Positions 1 through 6,369 of a stretch of DNA of 13,064 bases are shown one piece after another. The notes beneath the pieces were generated by a model. It was not told where the DNA came from. It worked only from the letters and a program-made list of their open reading frames with translations, and made no database searches. Made by a program: the position numbers and the translations under genes. Source of the DNA: Pyrinomonadaceae bacterium (GTDB taxonomy: Bacteria > Acidobacteriota > Blastocatellia > Pyrinomonadales > Pyrinomonadaceae); NCBI GenBank assembly GCA_013812565.1, contig JACCTF010000194.1, positions 1-13,064 on the forward strand, read 5' to 3'. Numbering within the stretch: the first letter of the stretch is position 1; every line of letters begins with the position of its first letter.

Positions 1-72
1 GCGCTCGCTGTCGCGGGCGTCGAGCACTTACTTGCCGCCCAGCGCGCGGCCCTGGAGAAGGCGGCTTCATAA
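1..72 (+). CDS. C-terminal end of an unidentified protein (partial)
   Basis: Frame 1 is open from the window edge to a TAA at 70-72 and encodes 23 residues ending in ...QRAALEKAAS. Nearly every codon ends in G or C, as expected for a real coding region here, and the residues (Ala, Leu, Glu, Lys rich) suggest a C-terminal helix. The rest of the gene lies outside the window, so no function can be given. An ATG at 72-74 overlaps the stop codon, but the reading frame from it is only 30 codons long and has no other support. Confidence 0.5.
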   Translation, partial: ALAVAGVEHLLAAQRAALEKAAS

Positions 73-275
73 TGAGCGAAAACCACAGGTGCCGAGAGGG
101 ACGAGTGTCACGAATCATGACGCGTCCCGAACCTTTGAAGAAAGCTGGTTCGTGCCGTCTATGAGGATTCTGAGAACGTCGCAGCGGGCAACACGCCCCG
201 GCGCCCTGTGCATCTGACGGGGCGGTTGAGCCTGCACCCCAAGTTGCGAATCATTAGTGTAGTAAACAAAAGGAG
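73..275. other. intergenic stretch without a clear gene
   Basis: About 200 bases lie between the partial gene end and the next ribosome binding site. Short frames exist on both strands but have no ribosome binding site and no recognisable protein. The promoter of the following secreted-protein gene should lie here. I see TAGTAA about 11 bases before the AGGAG site but no convincing -35 partner. No RNA gene or terminator is evident. Confidence 0.4.
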
Positions 276-287
276 TTGTTGTTGAGT

Positions 288-815
288 ATGCGCCGCTTTG
301 TCGTTCTTCCAGCTTACGTCGTTATGTTCGGGCTTTGTTACATCGCTGCGGTAGGCGTCGCAACGGCGCAGACACAAACTGTGACGAGCGACAAAGTCGA
401 ATACACCGTAGAGCTTCCTTCGCAGACGTGGCGCGTCGTGACGCAACCGGATGGCGTTCAGCAGCACATGGAGTTTGTGTATGGCGACCGTAGCGACGGA
501 TTCTTGCGCATACGCAAAGAGGTGGTTGATCAAGGCGCTACGGCGACTGATCTCGCCCGCCGTGATCAAGAGCAGAAGTTGCGTTACGCGCCCGGTTATG
601 TGGAAGGCAAACAAGAGAAGTTTGTTGGGCGCACAAACGGCGTCATCGCATCCTATGAATATACCAACGCCGGTAAGCCAATGGCCGGGCGTATCTACTA
701 CCTTCAAACAGACCCGCGCACCATCTACACGCTTCACTTCACCGGCGCCCGTGACAAGCTCGCGCGCATACGCAGCCAAACAGACTTCATCGCACGCAGC
801 TTTCAGCTAAAGTAA
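288..815 (+). CDS. small secreted protein, PsbP/DcrB-like in appearance
   Basis: This 175-residue protein begins with a signal peptide: MRRF, then a hydrophobic stretch (residues 5-25), then a likely signal peptidase I site after ATA at 25-27. The mature part is one globular domain of alternating strands that ends in ...FIARSFQLK, a pattern seen in PsbP/DcrB-type (DUF1795-like) periplasmic proteins. That resemblance is a visual impression, not a search result. An AGGAG at 271-275 precedes in-frame TTG codons at 276, 279 and 282 and the ATG at 288. I chose the ATG, although TTG 282 has better spacing (6 bases). There is no lipobox cysteine, so it is probably periplasmic or exported. It converges on selA with a hairpin between them, and its role is unknown. 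Confidence 0.7.
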   Translation: MRRFVVLPAYVVMFGLCYIAAVGVATAQTQTVTSDKVEYTVELPSQTWRVVTQPDGVQQHMEFVYGDRSDGFLRIRKEVVDQGATATDLARRDQEQKLRYAPGYVEGKQEKFVGRTNGVIASYEYTNAGKPMAGRIYYLQTDPRTIYTLHFTGARDKLARIRSQTDFIARSFQLK

Positions 816-819
816 TCAA

Positions 820-911
820 AAGAAGGCAGTAGTCAGAAGACGGTAAACAGAATATAAAGCCGAGACTATTGTCTTACATTCTGCCTTCTGCCTCCTGACT
901 CCTGCCTTCTT
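820..911. terminator. 34-base-arm inverted repeat between convergent genes, overlapping the selA 3' end
   Basis: The arms are 820-853 and 878-911, with a 24-base loop. Aligned as an inverted repeat, 27 of 34 positions match, and several of the mismatches become G-U pairs on minus-strand RNA. The right arm is built of iterated CTGCCTTC / CTGCCTCC / TGACTCC units. The hairpin sits 5 bases after the secreted-protein stop and includes the last codons and stop of selA, so it may end transcription from both sides. It looks like a copy of a dispersed intergenic repeat more than a classical terminator, because no clean U-tract follows. Confidence 0.6.
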
Positions 912-2331
912 CAAGGGCTAAAAGCGCATCGAGCAGTTCCGATTCTTCATCCTCAGCGATGGTGCGTAGGTCTAACACAACCCGGTCATCCACAATTCGT
1001 GCGATTACGGGCGGTCGAGCCTCACGCAGCAACTGTTCAAGCCGCACGGCTGTTGACTCTCGATGTGAAAGCGCGATGAGCGCTGTCGGCGGGTGTGTCA
1101 TGGGCGCTGAGCCGCCGCCAATAGCCGATTGTCCAACGATGATTTCGCTCTGCCATAGATTTAAAGAAGATCGTCTGTGCAAGCGGCGGGCAAACGCTCG
1201 CGCCCGCTTTTGAAGTTGAGCAAGCGGCTCGGCAAGCATCCGGAGCGCGGGCACTTCTGTGAAAGATGCGCCACGGGCGTGGGCTTCAAGCGTCGCTTCA
1301 AGTGCCGCGAGCGCCAGCTTATCAGCACGCAACGCACGGTAGAGCGGAGCTCGCCGCAGGCGTTCGATAAATTCATCACGACCAACAATAAGACCCGCTT
1401 GCGCTGCTCCCAATAACTTGTCGCCGCTAAAGGAAACAATGTCGGCTCCACTAGCAAGCGACTCGCGTATCACCGGTTCGTCATCCAAACCAAAAGCCTG
1501 CAAGTTAAAGAGCGCGCCCGATCCGGCGTCTTCGTAGAGCAGAAGTCCAGACGTGTGCGCGAGCTGCGCAAGTTCTGCCAGCTTCGGTGCGGCAGTGAAG
1601 CCGACAATGCGGTAGTTCGAAGGATGGACGCGCAGGATCAAACGCGTTCTCTCAGTGACGGCGCGACGGTAATCCTCAAGGCGCGTGCGGTTGGTGGTCC
1701 CGACTTCAACCATGCGAGTGCCGGACTCGGCCATTACATCGGGCACACGAAAGTCGCCGCCGATCTCGACAAGCTCACCGCGTGAAACAATCGTCTCGCC
1801 ATTCTGAGCTAAAACCGTGAGCACGAGCAGCGTGGCCGCGGCGCAGTTGTTAACGACAAGCGCCGCCTCGGCTCCCGTCATCTCCATAAGTAGGTTTTCA
1901 ACGCGCGCTCCGCGTCGCCCGCGTGCTCCGGTCCGCACGTCATACTCAAGCGTGCAGTACCCGGCCGCCTCGTTGGCGACCGCCAGGCGCGCGGCTTCGG
2001 ACAATGGAGCACGCCCGAGATTTGTATGCAGAATGACGCCGGTCGCATTGATCACCCGCCGAAGCGCCAAAGCTTTGCCGCTCTCGACAGCTCGTCCGAG
2101 CCTGCGCGTAGCCTCGGCTAAGAACTCCTCGCGCGAACGCCAACCGTTGCGAGTCATATTCTCCGATGCCTGCCTACGAACCTCTGTGCGTAGTTCCTCA
2201 AGGACAGAACGCGCTAACGTCGTGAGCCGCTCTTGACTCGTTTGGTTGAGTAAACGACGTGCCTCGATGGTGCGTAATAGAGCATCAACGGAAGGCAATT
2301 CGCGCAAAACCGGTGCTATCTGATCAATCAT
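874..2331 (-). CDS. selA: L-seryl-tRNA(Sec) selenium transferase
   Basis: SelA is a cytoplasmic, PLP-dependent, decameric enzyme that converts Ser-tRNA(Sec) to Sec-tRNA(Sec) using selenophosphate. The 485 residues include the N-terminal tRNA-binding helices (about 1-70), VINATGVILHTNLGRAPL near 93-110, GTTNRT at 211-216, HPSNYRIVGF at 236-245, and SFSGDKLLGAAQAGLIVG around 300-317, where Lys305 should carry PLP. All core motifs of an active enzyme are intact. The E. coli enzyme is about 463 residues. The extra length is partly a C-terminal tail, EGRSQEAEGRM, encoded by the inverted repeat at 820-911. The ATG at 2329-2331 has only a weak AAAGAT ribosome site. A good promoter lies 60-100 bases upstream. 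selB, selC and selD are not in the window. Confidence 0.96.
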   Translation of the reverse strand: MIDQIAPVLRELPSVDALLRTIEARRLLNQTSQERLTTLARSVLEELRTEVRRQASENMTRNGWRSREEFLAEATRRLGRAVESGKALALRRVINATGVILHTNLGRAPLSEAARLAVANEAAGYCTLEYDVRTGARGRRGARVENLLMEMTGAEAALVVNNCAAATLLVLTVLAQNGETIVSRGELVEIGGDFRVPDVMAESGTRMVEVGTTNRTRLEDYRRAVTERTRLILRVHPSNYRIVGFTAAPKLAELAQLAHTSGLLLYEDAGSGALFNLQAFGLDDEPVIRESLASGADIVSFSGDKLLGAAQAGLIVGRDEFIERLRRAPLYRALRADKLALAALEATLEAHARGASFTEVPALRMLAEPLAQLQKRARAFARRLHRRSSLNLWQSEIIVGQSAIGGGSAPMTHPPTALIALSHRESTAVRLEQLLREARPPVIARIVDDRVVLDLRTIAEDEESELLDALLALEEGRSQEAEGRM

Positions 2332-2399
2332 ATCTTTGCAATGAAGCCATTAACAATGCACTTAGCATAACCCGCCTCCGCATGATTACTTCAATAAAG

Positions 2400-2428
2400 A
2401 TTATAACCATCGCCGTCGTCATCGTCAG
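2400..2428 (-). promoter_or_regulatory. sigma70-type promoter of selA
   Basis: On the minus strand, CTGACG (2423-2428), a 17-base spacer and a perfect TATAAT (2400-2405) form a strong candidate promoter. The predicted start near 2393 gives selA a leader of about 60 bases. It lies back to back with the plus-strand promoter at 2446-2474, with only 17 bases between the two -35 boxes, so the polymerases may compete. Confidence 0.6.
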
Positions 2429-2445
2429 ATGAATGTAAAACATCG

Positions 2446-2474
2446 TTGACACAAGCGTTTACACCGCCTAAACT
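2446..2474 (+). promoter_or_regulatory. sigma70-type promoter of the 211-residue protein gene
   Basis: A perfect TTGACA (2446-2451), a 17-base spacer and TAAACT (2469-2474) point to a start near 2481, about 50 bases before the ATG at 2533. The arrangement is divergent from the selA promoter. Confidence 0.6.
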
Positions 2475-2532
2475 CACTCGGCGCATCCTGTCCTGGTAGC
2501 GCACACTTCCCCCGCCAAGAAAGACTACCCAA

Positions 2533-3168
2533 ATGGCTGAAAACAAATTCACGCGACAAGCCCAGCAAAGAGACAAGCAGCAAAAAGAGAAGAAGATCGT
2601 TGTGCGCGATGCGCAACCGGCGGTCGATGAGCAACTCGGTCGACTCGAAGAAGACATGCGCCGCCTCAAAGTAGAGTTCGACATTTTCTTCAACGGTGCA
2701 TGTCGTCGCCCGCCCTACGATACCAAAGGTCGTGTTGAAACAACGATCAAGCGCCTTGCGGATGAGCGCTCGCTTAGTTTCGCACAGCGTTATCGCTACA
2801 ACTCTCTGGTCGCACGCTATACCTCCTTCCGCGAACTATGGCAGCGCACCACGCAGGACCGAGAAGAGGGACGCGGCCCCGCCGGCGTCGCCCGAAGCAC
2901 GCCGCAACGCGAAGCCGAAACGCGATCCACCTTTGTCTGCGCTGATGCACACAGGGATGTAGATCTAATCAGGAATCTGTTCGATGCGCTGACGGAAGCA
3001 AAGAAGCGCTGCGATGAACCAAGCGACGATCTCTCGTTTCCCCGTTTTCACCGCACCGTTGCGCTCAAGACCGATGAACTGAAGAAGCAACTGGGTTGTG
3101 AGCGTGTGAGATTCTCGATAGGGATTGAGAATGGGCGCGTCAGCTTTAAAGCAAAAGCCGACGAGTAA
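2533..3168 (+). CDS. MXAN_5187-like C-terminal-domain protein, function unknown
   Basis: This 211-residue soluble protein has no signal peptide or membrane segment. Residues 1-50 are strongly charged and helical (QAQQRDKQQKEKK, then LEEDMRRLKVEFDIFF), consistent with a coiled coil. Residues 60-110 contain PPYDTKGRVETTIKRL and RYRYNSLVARYTSFRELW. The end has KTDELKKQLGCERVRFSIG followed by GRVSFKAKA, which I recognise as like the C-terminal domain named after MXAN_5187 of myxobacteria. The recognition is from memory and the domain has no firm function that I know of. The ribosome site is weak (AAGAAAG near 2518). The gene is divergent from selA and ends at the bidirectional hairpin at 3186-3239. 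Confidence 0.75.
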   Translation: MAENKFTRQAQQRDKQQKEKKIVVRDAQPAVDEQLGRLEEDMRRLKVEFDIFFNGACRRPPYDTKGRVETTIKRLADERSLSFAQRYRYNSLVARYTSFRELWQRTTQDREEGRGPAGVARSTPQREAETRSTFVCADAHRDVDLIRNLFDALTEAKKRCDEPSDDLSFPRFHRTVALKTDELKKQLGCERVRFSIGIENGRVSFKAKADE

Positions 3169-3185
3169 AACCTAATCACAAACGA

Positions 3186-3239
3186 AACAGCAAAGCAGCG
3201 TGTTCTGTAGATACATACAGGACGCGCTGCTTTGCTGTT
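3186..3239. terminator. bidirectional terminator, 24-bp stem
   Basis: The arms 3186-3209 and 3216-3239 pair along all 24 positions, including two G-T wobbles, around a 6-base loop (GATACA). The outer 15 pairs (AACAGCAAAGCAGCG with its complement) are perfect. The hairpin lies between two convergent genes, 18 bases after the stop of the 211-residue protein. On the minus strand it is followed by TCGTTTGTG, a modest U-rich tail suited to ending the cold-shock transcript. A second, smaller hairpin (3291-3314: ACTG and ACCG pairing with CGGT and CAGT) lies just after the cold-shock stop codon. Confidence 0.8.
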
Positions 3240-3338
3240 AGCCTTGTTGCTTTCGAAACTGCCTTCTCTAGTGTCGAGATGTGCTTGCCGACTGAAGGAC
3301 CGGAAGCGGTCAGTGGCTTGGCGAAAGCTTCACGGGCG

Positions 3339-3548
3339 TTATACCGCCTTGGTAACGTTTTCGGCTTGCGGACCCTTAGGGCCTTGCGTCACCTCAAACT
3401 CGACTTCTTGACCTTGTTCAAGCGTCTTGAAGCCATCGCCTTTAATAGCGCTATAGTGAACAAAGATGTCAGAAGAGCCAGGCTGTTCAATAAATCCATA
3501 ACCCTTCGCGTTGTTAAACCACTTGACCTTACCAGTAATTCTGGACAT
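3339..3548 (-). CDS. cold-shock protein, CspA family
   Basis: This 69-residue single cold-shock domain is a full-length family member. It has the [15 protein letters not shown] block with RNP1 (KGYGFI, 15-20), RNP2 (DIFVHY, 27-32) and the usual ending GPQAENV. Such proteins bind single-stranded RNA and DNA, act as RNA chaperones and transcription antiterminators, and are often induced by cold or are constitutive in growing cells. The start is supported by a strong TGGAGGA (3558-3564) 9 bases upstream of the ATG. Its predicted promoter lies about 290 bases upstream, giving a long leader of the kind known for cold-shock mRNAs. Which paralogue (cspA, cspC, cspD or another) cannot be told. Confidence 0.96.
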   Translation of the reverse strand: MSRITGKVKWFNNAKGYGFIEQPGSSDIFVHYSAIKGDGFKTLEQGQEVEFEVTQGPKGPQAENVTKAV

Positions 3549-3982
3549 AGCAGACGATCCTCCATTAAGTAAAACCGGCGGCGTAAAGCGGTGAAAGCCT
3601 CACCCGCCAACCAAGTCAATGCTCCACCTTCAAACGTGCTCTGAATAACGCTAGGCACGGTTAGAGTGTTGAGCAAACTACGTTGTCGACAGAGAAATCC
3701 ATGCACAGTGAACCAGCACAAAGCATGCTCATTCACCACACATGGAACAGCAAGAAACCTCTCGAACTCATTTCGGTAATACTTGTAAACCTTGTGCGGG
3801 ACGGAATTAACCGAAGACCCTTCGTTGAGATGAGGGCGCATACTATGCTAAGGCCAGCAACCCTGTCAAGCACTAATAACAGACATTTCCTCGCTTTTTC
3901 TACACTGCCGGTAGCCCGTCGCTCATCTCTTAAGAGCGATGTTTTACCTACGTGCCTTAGTCCCATTTGCTTTAATGACAAC
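3549..3982 (-). promoter_or_regulatory. long leader region of the cold-shock gene
   Basis: No convincing gene lies in these 434 bases. An open frame (3389-3841, minus) runs through it but overlaps the csp gene out of frame and has no ribosome site. The minus-strand RNA predicted from the promoter at 3840-3869 starts near 3833. Its 5' end holds a small perfect hairpin, CGAAG-3-CTTCG (3812-3824). Near the ribosome site, GCGGGTGA can pair with TCACCGC (3588-3607), while part of the same ACCGC can instead pair with downstream GCCGGT. Alternative pairing next to the ribosome site would suit temperature control, but this is inference. Confidence 0.45.
3840..3869 (-). promoter_or_regulatory. promoter of the cold-shock gene
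   Basis: On the minus strand a perfect TTGACA (3864-3869) is followed after 18 bases by TAGTAT (3840-3845). This is the only good sigma70-like pair that I found between the M23 gene and the csp gene. The expected start is near 3833, about 285 bases before the csp start codon. Confidence 0.55.
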
Positions 3983-4837
3983 CTAGCCCTCACGAGGCAG
4001 GTACTGTTTCGGGTTCACCGGCTGATCGTTGATGCGTACTTCGTAGTGCAAGTGTGGACCTGTGGAGCGACCAGTTGAACCGACGCGGCCTAGCATTTCA
4101 CCACGCTCTACCGTTTGACCAACCGCAACGTTTATTTGTAACAAGTGCCCGTACCGAGTCATCACATTGCCGCCATGATCTACAATTACTATCTGACCAT
4201 AACCACTCTGGACACCAGCGAAAGCGACTGTGCCGCTTCCTGCAGCCATTACGGGCGCCCCCCTCGGTGCGGCGATGTCTTGCCCGGCGTGAAACTCAAA
4301 TAGGGCACCGTCGAAAGGATTGCGACGAGTGCCGAACCCATCCGTCGCTTCACCCTGCACCGGCCAAATCGAAGGAACCTTTGCGCGTTCAAGCAAAAGA
4401 ATCTCGTACATGCGTAAGCGTCGTTCGAGCAGAGATGTGCGCCGCTCGATGATTGCCGTAAGCGCGGCCGACGCTTGATTCACCGGCAGGGCTGGGCCAC
4501 CAGCGCCGCGCACTTCTTCACTGCCTTGTTCAAGGACGCCCGAGATGTCGGCCAGGCGGCGCGAAGCATCTTCGATGGCTTCAATACGGGTCTGCAAACT
4601 ATTTAACAGCTGGCGTTGATTTACGTTCTCCATGCGGAGGCGATTGTTGTCGCGCTTCAAACGCAATTGCACGGCTTGCTGTGAAAGGCTATATAAACCA
4701 TAGAAAGCGGCACAAAAAAGAACAGAGAAGACGCATAAAAGCGCTTTGATGTGGCGACTGCGAATCGAGATGCGATGAATGCGAGGACGCGGCTTGTGGG
4801 AGACAACAAAGGCATACAGACAATCGTGTCTGGTCAT
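3983..4837 (-). CDS. membrane-anchored M23 family metallopeptidase (peptidoglycan endopeptidase)
   Basis: This 284-residue protein has a basic N-terminus, one membrane segment (about 31-52), a coiled coil (about 52-105) and a C-terminal LytM/M23 domain (about 160-280). The zinc ligands of the HxxxD and HxH motifs are present (His183, Asp187 in FHAGQD; His264 in HLHYE), and His231 and His262 match the usual catalytic histidines, so the domain should be active. The topology puts the enzyme in the periplasm, where M23 enzymes cut peptide cross-links or, in the NlpD/EnvC type, activate amidases. An intact zinc site argues for direct cleavage. A strong GAAGGAG (4848-4854) supports this start. The structured leader upstream and the cold-shock gene downstream do not share an obvious function with it. 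Confidence 0.92.
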   Translation of the reverse strand: MTRHDCLYAFVVSHKPRPRIHRISIRSRHIKALLCVFSVLFCAAFYGLYSLSQQAVQLRLKRDNNRLRMENVNQRQLLNSLQTRIEAIEDASRRLADISGVLEQGSEEVRGAGGPALPVNQASAALTAIIERRTSLLERRLRMYEILLLERAKVPSIWPVQGEATDGFGTRRNPFDGALFEFHAGQDIAAPRGAPVMAAGSGTVAFAGVQSGYGQIVIVDHGGNVMTRYGHLLQINVAVGQTVERGEMLGRVGSTGRSTGPHLHYEVRINDQPVNPKQYLPREG

Positions 4838-4987
4838 CGGAAGTGGGCTCCTTCAAGCGTCTACTCGTGGGATCATAAATCGACCATGAGAGACGTGCGC
4901 AGGCACTATCCGCCGACAAGGGCGATCAGTGCGAAGGGTTTGAAACCTATGACGTCGGGATTACTAAACTCTAGCTGACAGAAAACA

Positions 4988-5009
4988 AAGGCCTCTTTAG
5001 GGAAGCCTT
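4988..5009 (-). terminator. terminator- or attenuator-like hairpin
   Basis: On minus-strand RNA, AAGGCTTC pairs with GAGGCCTT (8 pairs, one G-U) around a CCTAAA loop and is followed by TGTTTTC. On the plus strand the wobble becomes a C/A mismatch, so the structure is better on the minus strand. It lies about 150 bases upstream of the M23 start codon, so it either ends a small RNA or attenuates the M23 transcript. Confidence 0.5.
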
Positions 5010-5111
5010 AAAGGGTTCGGGGCACTGCCAGCGCTGCGTTAAGGGCGCAGACCCTACCATACGAAGCCTGACATTGCAACCAACCTAATCGGCTCGAAAG
5101 GTTGATGGTAA

Positions 5112-5157
5112 AAGGCCCACATGTTTTGTGCATAAGAGCGCAAGCCATGTGGGCCTT
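5112..5157 (-). terminator. rho-independent terminator of the 72-residue membrane protein gene
   Basis: AAGGCCCACATG (5112-5123) pairs perfectly with CATGTGGGCCTT (5146-5157). Inside, six more pairs form between 5126-5131 and 5138-5143. On the minus strand the stem is followed by TTACC, which with the last bases of the stem gives a TTTTA run. It lies 33 bases after the stop codon of the small membrane protein. Confidence 0.8.
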
Positions 5158-5190
5158 GTCCTTAAATAATAGTAGCGGCAGAGGCGGCCG

Positions 5191-5409
5191 TTACAGCTCT
5201 TCCATCACCTTGCGACGTCGAGCGCGGGAGCGCAGCATCGTAAGCAGGATAAGCCCTAGAAGACCAACAAAGGCAACAACGATGGCGACCTTGATGGCAA
5301 CAACGAGGAAGCTCACAAGCGCTATTAGTTGCTTAACCAATGTGATTAAAAGTAGAACGAGCGTCACGATTGCACCCAACCGGCCGAATGTTTTGAAGAA
5401 AGCTGACAT
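5191..5409 (-). CDS. small hydrophobic membrane protein, function unknown
   Basis: This protein of 72 residues is nearly all membrane-spanning (about 11-24, 27-38 and 40-58) and ends in a positively charged tail, RSRARRRKVMEEL, which would stay in the cytoplasm. The ATG at 5407-5409 has an excellent GGGAGGA (5418-5424) 8 bases upstream, so I prefer it to an in-frame ATG at 5433 that would place this site inside the gene. It has its own likely promoter (5512-5541) and a strong terminator (5112-5157) and so appears to be a single-gene transcript. I do not recognise a family. It could be a small stress or envelope protein, but nothing in the sequence proves this. Confidence 0.65.
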   Translation of the reverse strand: MSAFFKTFGRLGAIVTLVLLLITLVKQLIALVSFLVVAIKVAIVVAFVGLLGLILLTMLRSRARRRKVMEEL

Positions 5410-5511
5410 CGCTGAAATCCTCCCGACTAGCATTCAAACTTTGAAGCACGAGTGACCTGAAGATAAGCCCTGCTTGACCGCTTGCGTCACCCCTCCGGCA
5501 CTAAGGTTTTT

Positions 5512-5541
5512 ATCATAACAGAGTAAGCTGCAGCGTGGCGA
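5512..5541 (-). promoter_or_regulatory. possible promoter of the 72-residue membrane protein gene
   Basis: On the minus strand TCGCCA (5536-5541), an 18-base spacer and TATGAT (5512-5517, five of six consensus bases) predict a start near 5505 and a leader of about 95 bases. The -35 box is mediocre. Confidence 0.4.
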
Positions 5542-5580
5542 GATGCTTCCCGCGAAGTTTCACAACGGCAACTTGAATGG

Positions 5581-6366
5581 TCATGGCTTTGCTCTGCTTG
5601 CCGAAACCCGCGTCGTAAATTCGCCCGGTCGAAATCCCCCCGCATCGAACGACGAACTTCCTGCAACTCGTGGCGGCGGGCCATTATTGAAAGGTTGCTT
5701 TTTCGCCCCGCGGCGACGACCGTAATCAAAGAGCATGTAAGCGCCGAGGCCAACCATCACGATCGGAAGCAGCTCGCGGATAGGCAGTCGTACACCAAAC
5801 ACCGTATGAACCATAAAGAGCGTGCCTAGCGCGGTCAACACAACGGCCCAGGCGAGTGGGTGACCGTAGAGGCTGCGGGCAATCGCATCCGCTTCCGTGC
5901 TCAGCGCGAGCCCCAGGCGGATCAACTGTGCCGTCCGGTAGGCGTCAACTGCGGCAAACAACCACGCCCCAATGAAGCCGAGGCCGAGAACAAATGAGGC
6001 TGCTCCGCCAGTCATCAGTGTCATTTGAAAGAAGCCCGCGAAGATGGCGAAGTGGACCAACGCTTTTGATGTTTGGCCGTTATAAGCTGCTCCAAGACCA
6101 GGTACGAGAAGCGACAGCAACAAGGCAAAGACGGGTGAAGTCAGCCGGCTCGTGGGCATTCCTGTGAACCGTGATCGTTGCTGCAATAATTCGACGCCTG
6201 CCACAATGCAATCTTGGCAAAAGGGAAAGCCGCGTACGCGATGATCGCACGCCGGACACAAAGGCCGTGTGCAAGATGTGCACTGCGCGGCCGCCAAGTT
6301 CATCGTGTGGTAAATACAATTCATAAACGTTCGGTCGCTCGCTTCGACCCTTTGAACCAACTTCAT
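5581..6366 (-). CDS. B-box zinc finger / TM2-like multi-pass membrane protein
   Basis: The 261 residues begin with a zinc-binding B-box-type module: Cys17, His20, Cys29, Cys32, Cys37, Cys40, His42, Cys50 and Cys53. After a linker come about five membrane segments (near 77-95, 103-120, 123-145, 170-187 and 198-214). The motif LVPGLGAAYNGQTSKAL, with DAYRTAQ further on, resembles TM2-type membrane domains. The tail from about 217 is basic, then Gly/Pro/Ser rich and disordered. The start lies 3 bases after the anti-sigma stop codon, so the gene is translationally linked to it. An internal ATG (residue 15, 6322-6324) would also keep the whole zinc module. A role in the same envelope-sensing circuit is inferred from the operon only. 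Confidence 0.85.
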   Translation of the reverse strand: MKLVQRVEASDRTFMNCIYHTMNLAAAQCTSCTRPLCPACDHRVRGFPFCQDCIVAGVELLQQRSRFTGMPTSRLTSPVFALLLSLLVPGLGAAYNGQTSKALVHFAIFAGFFQMTLMTGGAASFVLGLGFIGAWLFAAVDAYRTAQLIRLGLALSTEADAIARSLYGHPLAWAVVLTALGTLFMVHTVFGVRLPIRELLPIVMVGLGAYMLFDYGRRRGAKKQPFNNGPPPRVAGSSSFDAGGFRPGEFTTRVSASRAKP

Positions 6367-6369
6367 TCC

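Larger units (their letters stand above)
4838..5190 (-). promoter_or_regulatory. structured leader / intergenic region before the M23 gene
   Basis: There is no protein gene in these 353 bases. From upstream to downstream on the minus strand there is a terminator (5112-5157), a roughly 100-base segment with nested pairing (AGGGT with ACCCT enclosing CTGCG/CGCAG and a small CGC/GTG hairpin, about 5015-5056), a second terminator-like hairpin (4988-5009), then about 130 bases to the ribosome site. Near 4935-4947 there is an imperfect palindrome, GGTTT-G-AAACC. The layout fits either a small independent RNA or a leader with an attenuator. I could not match it to a riboswitch class that I know. Confidence 0.4.

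Noticed and set aside
72..164. A 30-codon frame whose ATG overlaps the stop of the first partial gene
   Set aside because: It has the TAATG overlap typical of coupled genes but no ribosome site, no family and unremarkable composition. I could not support it.
159..779. A 206-codon minus-strand frame
   Set aside because: It is antisense to the secreted-protein gene, which has a signal peptide and a ribosome site. The reverse reading has no recognisable feature.
3389..3841. A 150-codon minus-strand frame through the cold-shock leader
   Set aside because: It overlaps the csp gene out of frame, lacks a ribosome site, starts upstream of the predicted transcription start, and reads as low-complexity, unfamiliar protein.
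5010..5100. SRP RNA, 6S RNA or a tRNA in the structured segment
   Set aside because: The conserved SRP loop motif, the 6S bubble and any tRNA T-loop and anticodon arm are absent.
5487..5753. An 88-codon minus-strand frame
   Set aside because: It overlaps the 3' end of the B-box protein gene in another frame and covers the probable promoter of the next gene.
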